Assembly: GCA_001643675.2 (NCBI GenBank)
Contig: LSRY02000063.1
Coordinates: 405,001-430,000, forward strand
Length of the DNA: 25,000 nt
Direction of reading: 5' to 3'
Source: Monocercomonoides exilis
Lineage: Eukaryota; Preaxostyla; Oxymonadida; Polymastigidae
Part shown: positions 9,718 through 17,963 of the stretch, one piece after another
How positions within the stretch are numbered: position 1 is the stretch's first letter
Layout: every line of letters starts with the position of its first letter
Position numbers and translations under genes: made by a program
The notes under the pieces: generated by a model
What the model was told of the DNA's origin: nothing
The model's input: the letters and a program-made list of their open reading frames with translations, nothing else
Database searches by the model: none

Positions 9718-9750
9718 GTTGCCGATAGGTAATACTAAACTATCGGCAAC
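9718..9750 (-). other. Rolling-circle origin hairpin, unit 1
   Basis: A perfect 11-bp stem (GTTGCCGATAG / CTATCGGCAAC) encloses an 11-base loop. On the minus strand the loop carries TAGTATTAC, the conserved nonanucleotide of many CRESS-DNA virus origins. By analogy Rep would nick between T7 and A8, that is between 9731 and 9730. One TCTCAGAAG (9710-9718) lies beside the stem; units 2-5 have two in tandem. Sequence left of 9709 belongs to the relic, so this hairpin marks the relic/array boundary. Confidence 0.93.
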
Positions 9751-9753
9751 TAA

Positions 9754-9789
9754 TTATGGGTTCGGAAAAATTTTTGATCAGACCCATAA
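9754..9789. promoter_or_regulatory. Inverted repeat upstream of rep, unit 1
   Basis: TTATGGGT and ACCCATAA flank an AAAAATTTTT centre, 21 bases before the rep ATG. TTTTGATCAGACCC occurs within it and again on the other side of the origin (9671-9684; GATCACACCC in later units). These fit iterons or a rep promoter. The role is inferred from position. Confidence 0.5.
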
Positions 9790-9810
9790 AATAAAATATA
9801 TTTTACCTGA

Positions 9811-11206
9811 ATGTCACAAATTCAAAACTTCAGAAGCAGAGCATATTGTTTCACATTAAACAACTACACAAACGAAGAATTTGAACATATAAAGCACATT
9901 GACTGCAGATACAGTCAAAACCGGATATAATCACGTTGAATATAATCACATTCGTTTATTGTCACATTTTTCGATGCACCGACATTTTTGGCCAATTTTT
10001 CATTCATTTTTCATCGCATATAATCACAGGGCTAAATATATATAATCACATTTTATATCATTATGTGTGCTTTTTTCAATGAAAAATCGATTTTTTGATC
10101 ATAAATATTTATTTTTCGCTTTTTCAAAATTATGTTTAAATAAGTCTTAATAACATAATAAAACATAAAAAATTGTTATTTCTATTGAAAAATGTGTTTT
10201 TGTGAAGAATTTCAAAAAATAAAAAAATGACCCAAAATTTTTTTAAATATTTATTTATTTTTATTTTTTTTCGTGTAAAACAGCATCGTATATTATCACA
10301 ATCGGATATAGTCACAAAAAGTTGTGCAAAAACCGATGTGATTATATCCGGTTTAGACTGTACTTGGTTGTCGGAGAGGAAGTAGGCGAAATGGGGACTC
10401 CGCATTTACAGGGTTACGTATATTTCAAAAATCAAAAGTCTTTCCATACAGTTAAACTAATGATTAGCGAAAGATGCCATTTAGAAACAGCAAAAGGTTC
10501 CCCAGAAGATAATAGAAAATATTGCACTAAGGAAAACAAGTTCTTTGAAAAGGGAGAAATACCTCAACAAGGTAAGCGTTCAGATATAGACAAAGCAATA
10601 GAAATGATAAAAGAAGGAAAAACAATAGCTGACGTAGCAAAAGAAATGCCAAAACAAATAGTTCTACATGGAAAAGGACTGACCCACCTGAGCAACATTT
10701 TACAAGAAGAAAAGCAAGGCGATAGACCAGAAAGAAGAGAAACTTACTGGTTATGGGGAAAAACCGGTTCCGGAAAAACCACTTACGTAAAAAACAAAGC
10801 AAAAGAATTGAAAGAAACGTTAGGATGGAGATGTTACTACTGGCCTGTTTCTCCAGGTTTCTTCACTAACTATACAAACCAAGAAATCGCAGTATTTGAT
10901 GACTTCGATCCTCACACCATGGACTTTAAAATGTTCCTAAAGATCACCGATCCTTGGTGTAATCCGGCTATAAACACCAAAGGAGATTCTGGAACTTTTA
11001 CGTCAAACCTAGTTTTCTTCACAGCTACAGAACCTGCGGAAACAATACTAAAGGGATGCGTAGATATTCAAGATCAGATGGGACAGGTTACAAGAAGAGT
11101 TAAAAATATACATGTACCTAACGACTTAATGGAACCTAATCAAAATGAAGAAACTGCCCCCACTCAACCTGATGATCAAGATGATCCTTTCATTAATCAA
11201 CTTTAA
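9811..11206 (+). pseudogene. rep: CRESS-DNA virus Rep, split by a MITE, unit 1
   Basis: This encodes a replication initiator of the HUH endonuclease / superfamily 3 helicase type. The first part (9811-9911) starts at an ATG just after an in-frame TGA and carries motif I, CFTLNNYT (residues 13-20). A MITE lies at 9912-10360. The second part (10361-11206) carries motif II HLQG, motif III YCTK with the presumed nicking Tyr, Walker A GKTGSGKTT, Walker B IAVFDDFD, FFTATE at the motif C position (the usual terminal Asn is not there), a QVTRRVK arginine-finger-like segment, and an acidic tail. The two parts would total about 314 residues, a usual Rep length. The insertion adds 451 bases including one TA, so it shifts the frame and brings in stops. 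The second part is open back into the MITE only to a TTG; its own first ATG (10391) lies just before motif II. As it stands no complete Rep can be made from unspliced DNA. Confidence 0.9.
9912..10360. mobile_element. MITE with TA duplication inside rep, unit 1
   Basis: The element is 449 bp and non-coding. Its inverted ends are CAGTCAAAACCGGATATAATCAC and its complement GTGATTATATCCGGTTTAGACTG, with one mismatch and a one-base length difference near the outer end. It is flanked by TA on both sides (9910-9911 and 10361-10362). A TA target and CAGT ends are typical of Tc1/mariner/pogo-type elements. TATAATCAC or close variants recur several times near both ends, like transposase-binding subterminal repeats. 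There is no transposase, so it must be moved in trans. Removing it with one TA brings the rep frame together exactly. Confidence 0.9.
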
Positions 11207-11242
11207 TTTTTATATTTTTATTTTCCATTTCTATTTTAATAT

Positions 11243-12520
11243 TTAATTCCCAATAGGGTGCAAAAATGCGTAATGAATTGAATTTATTTTATTAAAAAAA
11301 AATTTAATTATCATCATGAATAATAGAAAAGAAGATGTATGAACAGGGTTCGAACTGGAGGCGCCAGTTTCACCTGCAGGATCATTTCCAGATGAGCCAC
11401 TGTCCACACGTAATAAGCCTTCAGCAATTCTAGGTCGATTACTACTATCTTGAGTAGGTAAACCAGAAACAGAAAAATATTGAATCTGATTTTCATTAAT
11501 AGGCATTCCTGAAACAAATTTCCAGTAATTAATAACATTCATATTATAAGTTAACGTTAATGAAGAAACTTGTTCAGCAGTCCATGTATTCGAAAACTTA
11601 TCTTCAGGACCAAAACCACCTAAAATAACCATAGTATAATAATACCTATCAGTATCTACAACACTATTATAACGTGTATGAGCATTAGGATATATATTAA
11701 TCTTATATTCAGTAACCCAGTTAGTTTCATCAGATATACGAAGCAATTTATCCGAATAAAGCTGAGCACCAAATTCCTTAAGCCATCTACGTCTAAAACC
11801 ATGTACATAACCAGAAGTAAGAATATTAGGATATTTAAACATTGACCAAATTCTAGATTGCAAGCTTTGAACATAAGAACCCCACTTCCTAAAGATAAGC
11901 ACCCTAACATAAGCATGACTATAGCCGGTTAACGGATACCTACCATCTCCATAATGAAAATACATTTCATATCTAGATTTATATAATATATAATCAGAAT
12001 GTTGAGTTGAAATCTGCTGAGGAGTAACTACATTAATATTATCAAGAAAAACAGAATCTTCTGGATATTCCACTGCTCCTGAAGTAGCATTATATAAAGG
12101 CAAATTATATACTCCTATAGTTCCATTAGATTGACTATATGAATAATAAATAGGTGCCCTATTCCTATAGAGCCAATTAAAATACTTTCGCTTTCTAAGC
12201 CTATATTTACGTAAAACCCTACGTCTTCTATATCTATTTTTCCTACCTCTTCTATGTATTTTTTTACCTGTTCCTGTTTGTTTAATTTGCTTCCAGTTCT
12301 GAACCCTACCTTGCCCTATAGAATTAAGGTTAACCCTACGCCTATTCAAATTTAAAGACCTAGACATAGCCCTAGCACCAGAAATAGCCGTTCGACCTAT
12401 AGACCTAGCTAACTTATATCCCGTATGAAACATAGACTTCCTCATAGATGGAGACATAGCCCTATAAGTATTTAAGGCTAAATGCGGCAAAGAACCTAAC
12501 ATCATTTTACTAAAGCTCAT
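11243..12520 (-). CDS. cap: CRESS-virus capsid protein, unit 1 (altered C-terminus)
   Basis: Predicted major capsid protein. The N-terminal third is strongly basic (Arg/Lys cluster at residues 86-112, after the GQGRVQNWKQ motif at 70-78), as in capsids of circular ssDNA viruses. The rest is a Tyr/Ser/Asn-rich, probably beta-rich domain that would suit a jelly roll. It runs convergent with rep, 36 bases away. An A-run at 11327-11330 has four A where other units have five. This shifts the last ~12 residues and extends the protein from 405 to 425 residues through 3' flank. Identification rests on the basic N-terminus, size and position next to rep, not on a specific motif. Confidence 0.82.
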   Translation of the reverse strand: MSFSKMMLGSLPHLALNTYRAMSPSMRKSMFHTGYKLARSIGRTAISGARAMSRSLNLNRRRVNLNSIGQGRVQNWKQIKQTGTGKKIHRRGRKNRYRRRRVLRKYRLRKRKYFNWLYRNRAPIYYSYSQSNGTIGVYNLPLYNATSGAVEYPEDSVFLDNINVVTPQQISTQHSDYILYKSRYEMYFHYGDGRYPLTGYSHAYVRVLIFRKWGSYVQSLQSRIWSMFKYPNILTSGYVHGFRRRWLKEFGAQLYSDKLLRISDETNWVTEYKINIYPNAHTRYNSVVDTDRYYYTMVILGGFGPEDKFSNTWTAEQVSSLTLTYNMNVINYWKFVSGMPINENQIQYFSVSGLPTQDSSNRPRIAEGLLRVDSGSSGNDPAGETGASSSNPVHTSSFLLFMMIIKFFFNKINSIHYAFLHPIGN

Positions 12521-12553
12521 GTTTTATTTATGAAGTGCAAAAAGGAATATTAA

Positions 12554-12587
12554 GATCAAAATTCAGACTAATAAAAATTAATTACGG
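12554..12587 (-). promoter_or_regulatory. Conserved capsid upstream block, unit 1
   Basis: This lies between the stop of the small Arg-rich gene and the capsid ATG (12520). It is nearly identical to the relic block at 9226-9257 despite strong divergence of the genes. Identical blocks occur at 15887-15920, 19215-19248 and 22544-22577. It is a candidate capsid promoter, or a 3' splice site (TTTTTATTAG on the minus strand, like the host acceptor at 3766). Confidence 0.55.
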
Positions 12588-13010
12588 TTAATATAAATTT
12601 ATATCTCTTAAAATATATGGATTATTCCATGCACCATGAAATTCATAAAATATTTTATTATGATTTCTTAAATACATTTCAAAATTGTTTTTCATATAAC
12701 TCAAATAAAATCGTCGCCAAGATAACAATCTTCGCTCTCTATTACCTCGCCTTCTAAGTGCTCTAGGTCTTCTGCGATTCCTAAACTGCATCCTTCTAAG
12801 TGTATCCATAAAAGCCCTTATAGCTCTTTGATATACCCCTTCCAATGAGTCTATATACATTATTGCATTCTGCATCTGCAATCCCCAAGCTCTTGTTCCA
12901 CGAGGAGCCCAATTTTCACTTACATCTTCTTCATATGCCTGTAATGTAATCGGTACATCCATAAACCACATATCATCAGTCCAATCGTCTTCATTCATTT
13001 TTTTGATCAC
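12588..13010 (-). CDS. Small Arg-rich virus protein of unknown family, unit 1 (140 aa)
   Basis: This is the third gene of the virus, 5' of capsid on the same strand and 67 bases from it, with its start ~38 bases from the origin hairpin. The N-terminus is acidic (EDDWTDD, residues 7-13). It is followed by DVP and EEDV, then WAPRGTRAW with QM (34-46), a helical middle, a strong basic cluster (RNRRRPRALRRRGNRERR, 77-94), and FHGAW (124-128). The Met at residue 5 gives a start that matches the relic homologue better. Conservation of the acidic, WAPR and RNRR segments in the diverged relic shows that it is a real gene. The role is unknown; an accessory DNA-binding or minor capsid protein is one possibility. 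Confidence 0.85.
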   Translation of the reverse strand: MIKKMNEDDWTDDMWFMDVPITLQAYEEDVSENWAPRGTRAWGLQMQNAIMYIDSLEGVYQRAIRAFMDTLRRMQFRNRRRPRALRRRGNRERRLLSWRRFYLSYMKNNFEMYLRNHNKIFYEFHGAWNNPYILRDINLY

Positions 13011-13047
13011 ACCCTTAATAATTTCTGATATCTCAGAAGTCTCAGAA

Positions 13048-13080
13048 GTTGCCGATAGGTAATACTAAACTATCGGCAAC
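13048..13080 (-). other. Rolling-circle origin hairpin, unit 2
   Basis: Stem and loop are identical to unit 1. Two tandem copies of TCTCAGAAG (13031-13048) run into the stem and are good candidates for Rep-binding iterons. Confidence 0.93.
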
Positions 13081-13083
13081 TAA

Positions 13084-13119
13084 TTATGGGTTCGGAAAAA
13101 TTTTTGATCAGACCCATAA
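13084..13119. promoter_or_regulatory. Inverted repeat upstream of rep, unit 2
   Basis: Identical to 9754-9789, between the origin and the rep start at 13141. Confidence 0.5.
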
Positions 13120-13140
13120 AATAAAATATATTTTACCTGA

Positions 13141-14536
13141 ATGTCACAAATTCAAAACTTCAGAAGCAGAGCATATTGTTTCACATTAAACAACTACACA
13201 AACGAAGAATTTGAACATATAAAGCACATTGACTGCAGATACAGTCAAAACCGGATATAATCACGTTGAATATAATCACATTCGTTTATTGTCACATTTT
13301 TCGATGCACCGACATTTTTGGCCAATTTTTCATTCATTTTTCATCGCATATAATCACAGGGCTAAATATATATAATCACATTTTATATCATTATGTGTGC
13401 TTTTTTCAATGAAAAATCGATTTTTTGATCATAAATATTTATTTTTCGCTTTTTCAAAATTATGTTTAAATAAGTCTTAATAACATAATAAAACATAAAA
13501 AATTGTTATTTCTATTGAAAAATGTGTTTTTGTGAAGAATTTCAAAAAATAAAAAAATGACCCAAAATTTTTTTAAATATTTATTTATTTTTATTTTTTT
13601 TCGTGTAAAACAGCATCGTATATTATCACAATCGGATATAGTCACAAAAAGTTGTGCAAAAACCGATGTGATTATATCCGGTTTAGACTGTACTTGGTTG
13701 TCGGAGAGGAAGTAGGCGAAATGGGGACTCCGCATTTACAGGGTTACGTATATTTCAAAAATCAAAAGTCTTTCCATACAGTTAAACTAATGATTAGCGA
13801 AAGATGCCATTTAGAAACAGCAAAAGGTTCCCCAGAAGATAATAGAAAATATTGCACTAAGGAAAACAAGTTCTTTGAAAAGGGAGAAATACCTCAACAA
13901 GGTAAGCGTTCAGATATAGACAAAGCAATAGAAATGATAAAAGAAGGAAAAACAATAGCTGACGTAGCAAAAGAAATGCCAAAACAAATAGTTCTACATG
14001 GAAAAGGACTGACCCACCTGAGCAACATTTTACAAGAAGAAAAGCAAGGCGATAGACCAGAAAGAAGAGAAACTTACTGGTTATGGGGAAAAACCGGTTC
14101 CGGAAAAACCACTTACGTAAAAAACAAAGCAAAAGAATTGAAAGAAACGTTAGGATGGAGATGTTACTACTGGCCTGTTTCTCCAGGTTTCTTCACTAAC
14201 TATACAAACCAAGAAATCGCAGTATTTGATGACTTCGATCCTCACACCATGGACTTTAAAATGTTCCTAAAGATCACCGATCCTTGGTGTAATCCGGCTA
14301 TAAACACCAAAGGAGATTCTGGAACTTTTACGTCAAACCTAGTTTTCTTCACAGCTACAGAACCTGCGGAAACAATACTAAAGGGATGCGTAGATATTCA
14401 AGATCAGATGGGACAGGTTACAAGAAGAGTTAAAAATATACATGTACCTAACGACTTAATGGAACCTAATCAAAATGAAGAAACTGCCCCCACTCAACCT
14501 GATGATCAAGATGATCCTTTCATTAATCAACTTTAA
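13141..14536 (+). pseudogene. rep: Rep, split by a MITE, unit 2
   Basis: The first part is 13141-13241 and the second 13691-14536. Apart from the MITE there is no further damage: the second part encodes the same 281 residues as in unit 1. Confidence 0.9.
13242..13690. mobile_element. MITE inside rep, unit 2
   Basis: 449 bp, at the same TA as in unit 1 and identical to it as far as I can see. The shared position shows common descent of the units. Confidence 0.9.
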
Positions 14537-14634
14537 TTTTTATATTTTTATTTTCCATTTCTATTTTAATATTTAATTCCCAATAGGGTGCAAAAATGCG
14601 TAATGAATTGAATTTATTTTATTAAAAAAAAAAT

Positions 14635-15852
14635 TTAATTATCATCATGAATAATAGAAAAAGAAGATGTATGAACAGGGTTCGAACTGGAGGCGCCAGT
14701 TTCACCTGCAGGATCATTTCCAGATGAGCCACTGTCCACACGTAATAAGCCTTCAGCAATTCTAGGTCGATTACTACTATCTTGAGTAGGTAAACCAGAA
14801 ACAGAAAAATATTGAATCTGATTTTCATTAATAGGCATTCCTGAAACAAATTTCCAGTAATTAATAACATTCATATTATAAGTTAACGTTAATGAAGAAA
14901 CTTGTTCAGCAGTCCATGTATTCGAAAACTTATCTTCAGGACCAAAACCACCTAAAATAACCATAGTATAATAATACCTATCAGTATCTACAACACTATT
15001 ATAACGTGTATGAGCATTAGGATATATATTAATCTTATATTCAGTAACCCAGTTAGTTTCATCAGATATACGAAGCAATTTATCCGAATAAAGCTGAGCA
15101 CCAAATTCCTTAAGCCATCTACGTCTAAAACCATGTACATAACCAGAAGTAAGAATATTAGGATATTTAAACATTGACCAAATTCTAGATTGCAAGCTTT
15201 GAACATAAGAACCCCACTTCCTAAAGATAAGCACCCTAACATAAGCATGACTATAGCCGGTTAACGGATACCTACCATCTCCATAATGAAAATACATTTC
15301 ATATCTAGATTTATATAATATATAATCAGAATGTTGAGTTGAAATCTGCTGAGGAGTAACTACATTAATATTATCAAGAAAAACAGAATCTTCTGGATAT
15401 TCCACTGCTCCTGAAGTAGCATTATATAAAGGCAAATTATATACTCCTATAGTTCCATTAGATTGACTATATGAATAATAAATAGGTGCCCTATTCCTAT
15501 AGAGCCAATTAAAATACTTTCGCTTTCTAAGCCTATATTTACGTAAAACCCTACGTCTTCTATATCTATTTTTCCTACCTCTTCTATGTATTTTTTTACC
15601 TGTTCCTGTTTGTTTAATTTGCTTCCAGTTCTGAACCCTACCTTGCCCTATAGAATTAAGGTTAACCCTACGCCTATTCAAATTTAAAGACCTAGACATA
15701 GCCCTAGCACCAGAAATAGCCGTTCGACCTATAGACCTAGCTAACTTATATCCCGTATGAAACATAGACTTCCTCATAGATGGAGACATAGCCCTATAAG
15801 TATTTAAGGCTAAATGCGGCAAAGAACCTAACATCATTTTACTAAAGCTCAT
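14635..15852 (-). CDS. cap: CRESS-virus capsid protein, unit 2 (intact, 405 aa)
   Basis: This is the only uninterrupted capsid frame with the C-terminus shared by most units (ending SIIHDDN then TAA). I take 405 residues as the ancestral length. The stop lies 98 bases from the convergent rep stop, across a very AT-rich gap that could supply polyadenylation signals for both strands. The domain layout is as in unit 1. Confidence 0.88.
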   Translation of the reverse strand: MSFSKMMLGSLPHLALNTYRAMSPSMRKSMFHTGYKLARSIGRTAISGARAMSRSLNLNRRRVNLNSIGQGRVQNWKQIKQTGTGKKIHRRGRKNRYRRRRVLRKYRLRKRKYFNWLYRNRAPIYYSYSQSNGTIGVYNLPLYNATSGAVEYPEDSVFLDNINVVTPQQISTQHSDYILYKSRYEMYFHYGDGRYPLTGYSHAYVRVLIFRKWGSYVQSLQSRIWSMFKYPNILTSGYVHGFRRRWLKEFGAQLYSDKLLRISDETNWVTEYKINIYPNAHTRYNSVVDTDRYYYTMVILGGFGPEDKFSNTWTAEQVSSLTLTYNMNVINYWKFVSGMPINENQIQYFSVSGLPTQDSSNRPRIAEGLLRVDSGSSGNDPAGETGASSSNPVHTSSFSIIHDDN

Positions 15853-15920
15853 GTTTTATTTATGAAGTGCAAAAAAGGAATATTAAGATCAAAATTCAGA
15901 CTAATAAAAATTAATTACGG

Positions 15921-16343
15921 TTAATATAAATTTATATCTCTTAAAATATATGGATTATTCCATGCACCATGAAATTCATAAAATATTTTATTATGATTTC
16001 TTAAATACATTTCAAAATTGTTTTTCATATAACTCAAATAAAATCGTCGCCAAGATAACAATCTTCGCTCTCTATTACCTCGCCTTCTAAGTGCTCTAGG
16101 TCTTCTGCGATTCCTAAACTGCATCCTTCTAAGTGTATCCATAAAAGCCCTTATAGCTCTTTGATATACCCCTTCCAATGAGTCTATATACATTATTGCA
16201 TTCTGCATCTGCAATCCCCAAGCTCTTGTTCCACGAGGAGCCCAATTTTCACTTACATCTTCTTCATATGCCTGTAATGTAATCGGTACATCCATAAACC
16301 ACATATCATCAGTCCAATCGTCTTCATTCATTTTTTTGATCAC
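15921..16343 (-). CDS. Small Arg-rich virus protein, unit 2 (140 aa)
   Basis: The protein is identical to that of unit 1 (12588-13010), with an intact frame. Confidence 0.85.
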   Translation of the reverse strand: MIKKMNEDDWTDDMWFMDVPITLQAYEEDVSENWAPRGTRAWGLQMQNAIMYIDSLEGVYQRAIRAFMDTLRRMQFRNRRRPRALRRRGNRERRLLSWRRFYLSYMKNNFEMYLRNHNKIFYEFHGAWNNPYILRDINLY

Positions 16344-16380
16344 ACCCTTAATAATTTCTGATATCTCAGAAGTCTCAGAA

Positions 16381-16413
16381 GTTGCCGATAGGTAATACTA
16401 AACTATCGGCAAC
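16381..16413 (-). other. Rolling-circle origin hairpin, unit 3
   Basis: Same stem, loop and tandem TCTCAGAAG pair (16364-16381) as unit 2. Confidence 0.93.
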
Positions 16414-16416
16414 TAA

Positions 16417-16452
16417 TTATGGGTTCGGAAAAATTTTTGATCAGACCCATAA
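16417..16452. promoter_or_regulatory. Inverted repeat upstream of rep, unit 3
   Basis: Identical to 9754-9789, 21 bases before the rep ATG at 16474. Confidence 0.5.
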
Positions 16453-16473
16453 AATAAAATATATTTTACCTGA

Positions 16474-17867
16474 ATGTCACAAATTCAAAACTTCAGAAGC
16501 AGAGCATATTGTTTCACATTAAACAACTACACAAACGAAGAATTTGAACATATAAAGCACATTGACTGCAGATACAGTCAAAACCGGATATAATCACGTT
16601 GAATATAATCACATTCGTTTATTGTCACATTTTTCGATGCACCGACATTTTTGGCCAATTTTTCATTCATTTTTCATCGCATATAATCACAGGGCTAAAT
16701 ATATATAATCACATTTTATATCATTATGTGTGCTTTTTCAATGAAAAATCGATTTTTGATCATAAATATTTATTTTTCGCTTTTTCAAAATTATGTTTAA
16801 ATAAGTCTTAATAACATAATAAAACATAAAAAATTGTTATTTCTATTGAAAAATGTGTTTTTGTGAAGAATTTCAAAAAATAAAAAAATGACCCAAAATT
16901 TTTTTAAATATTTATTTATTTTTATTTTTTTTCGTGTAAAACAGCATCGTATATTATCACAATCGGATATAGTCACAAAAAGTTGTGCAAAAACCGATGT
17001 GATTATATCCGGTTTAGACTGTACTTGGTTGTCGGAGAGGAAGTAGGCGAAATGGGGACTCCGCATTTACAGGGTTACGTATATTTCAAAAATCAAAAGT
17101 CTTTCCATACAGTTAAACTAATGATTAGCGAAAGATGCCATTTAGAAACAGCAAAAGGTTCCCCAGAAGATAATAGAAAATATTGCACTAAGGAAAACAA
17201 GTTCTTTGAAAAGGGAGAAATACCTCAACAAGGTAAGCGTTCAGATATAGACAAAGCAATAGAAATGATAAAAGAAGGAAAAACAATAGCTGACGTAGCA
17301 AAAGAAATGCCAAAACAAATAGTTCTACATGGAAAAGGACTGACCCACCTGAGCAACATTTTACAAGAAGAAAAGCAAGGCGATAGACCAGAAAGAAGAG
17401 AAACTTACTGGTTATGGGGAAAAACCGGTTCCGGAAAAACCACTTACGTAAAAAACAAAGCAAAAGAATTGAAAGAAACGTTAGGATGGAGATGTTACTA
17501 CTGGCCTGTTTCTCCAGGTTTCTTCACTAACTATACAAACCAAGAAATCGCAGTATTTGATGACTTCGATCCTCACACCATGGACTTTAAAATGTTCCTA
17601 AAGATCACCGATCCTTGGTGTAATCCGGCTATAAACACCAAAGGAGATTCTGGAACTTTTACGTCAAACCTAGTTTTCTTCACAGCTACAGAACCTGCGG
17701 AAACAATACTAAAGGGATGCGTAGATATTCAAGATCAGATGGGACAGGTTACAAGAAGAGTTAAAAATATACATGTACCTAACGACTTAATGGAACCTAA
17801 TCAAAATGAAGAAACTGCCCCCACTCAACCTGATGATCAAGATGATCCTTTCATTAATCAACTTTAA
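16474..17867 (+). pseudogene. rep: Rep, split by a MITE, unit 3
   Basis: The parts are 16474-16574 and 17022-17867. The coding parts match unit 2; only the MITE between them differs in length. Confidence 0.9.
16575..17021. mobile_element. MITE inside rep, unit 3
   Basis: 447 bp. It differs from unit 1 by one base fewer in two T-runs (near 16735 and 16755). Confidence 0.9.
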
Positions 17868-17963
17868 TTTTTATATTTTTATTTTCCATTTCTATTTTAA
17901 TATTTAATTCCCAATAGGGTGCAAAAATGCGTAATGAATTGAATTTATTTTATTAAAAAAAAT

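Noticed and set aside
9912-10360. The rep interruption as an ordinary GT-AG intron
   Set aside because: The GT and AG nearest the edges (9914 and 10356) give a 443-nt intron that leaves the wrong frame. In-frame acceptors such as 10376 would delete conserved residues before motif II. Terminal inverted repeats and the TA duplication explain the element better, but RNA data could still overturn this.
10322-10360. A rep start inside the right end of the MITE
   Set aside because: The open frame begins at TTG, not ATG, and its first 13 residues are translated transposon end. Motif I, which a working Rep needs, is on the other side of the MITE.
10136-10405. Minus-strand 89-codon frame over the MITE/rep edge
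   Set aside because: It crosses the insertion boundary and reads AT-rich transposon sequence; it disappears in copies with other run lengths.
10527-10802. Leu/Phe-rich minus-strand frame opposite rep, repeated in every unit
   Set aside because: It is the antisense of a well-conserved rep coding region and is explained by rep codon composition.
11345-11375. GGTTCGAACTGG, resembling a tRNA T-arm / B box
   Set aside because: It lies within capsid coding. No acceptor stem, D-arm or anticodon arm can be folded around it.
11656-11916. Hydrophobic minus-strand frame within capsid, repeated in every unit
   Set aside because: It overlaps the capsid frame on the same strand and is not shown to be kept in the relic.
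16599-16811. Plus-strand 70-codon frame within the MITE (also at 19927)
   Set aside because: It appears only where homopolymer lengths happen to leave the frame open. It is absent from other copies and covers the repeat motifs of the MITE.
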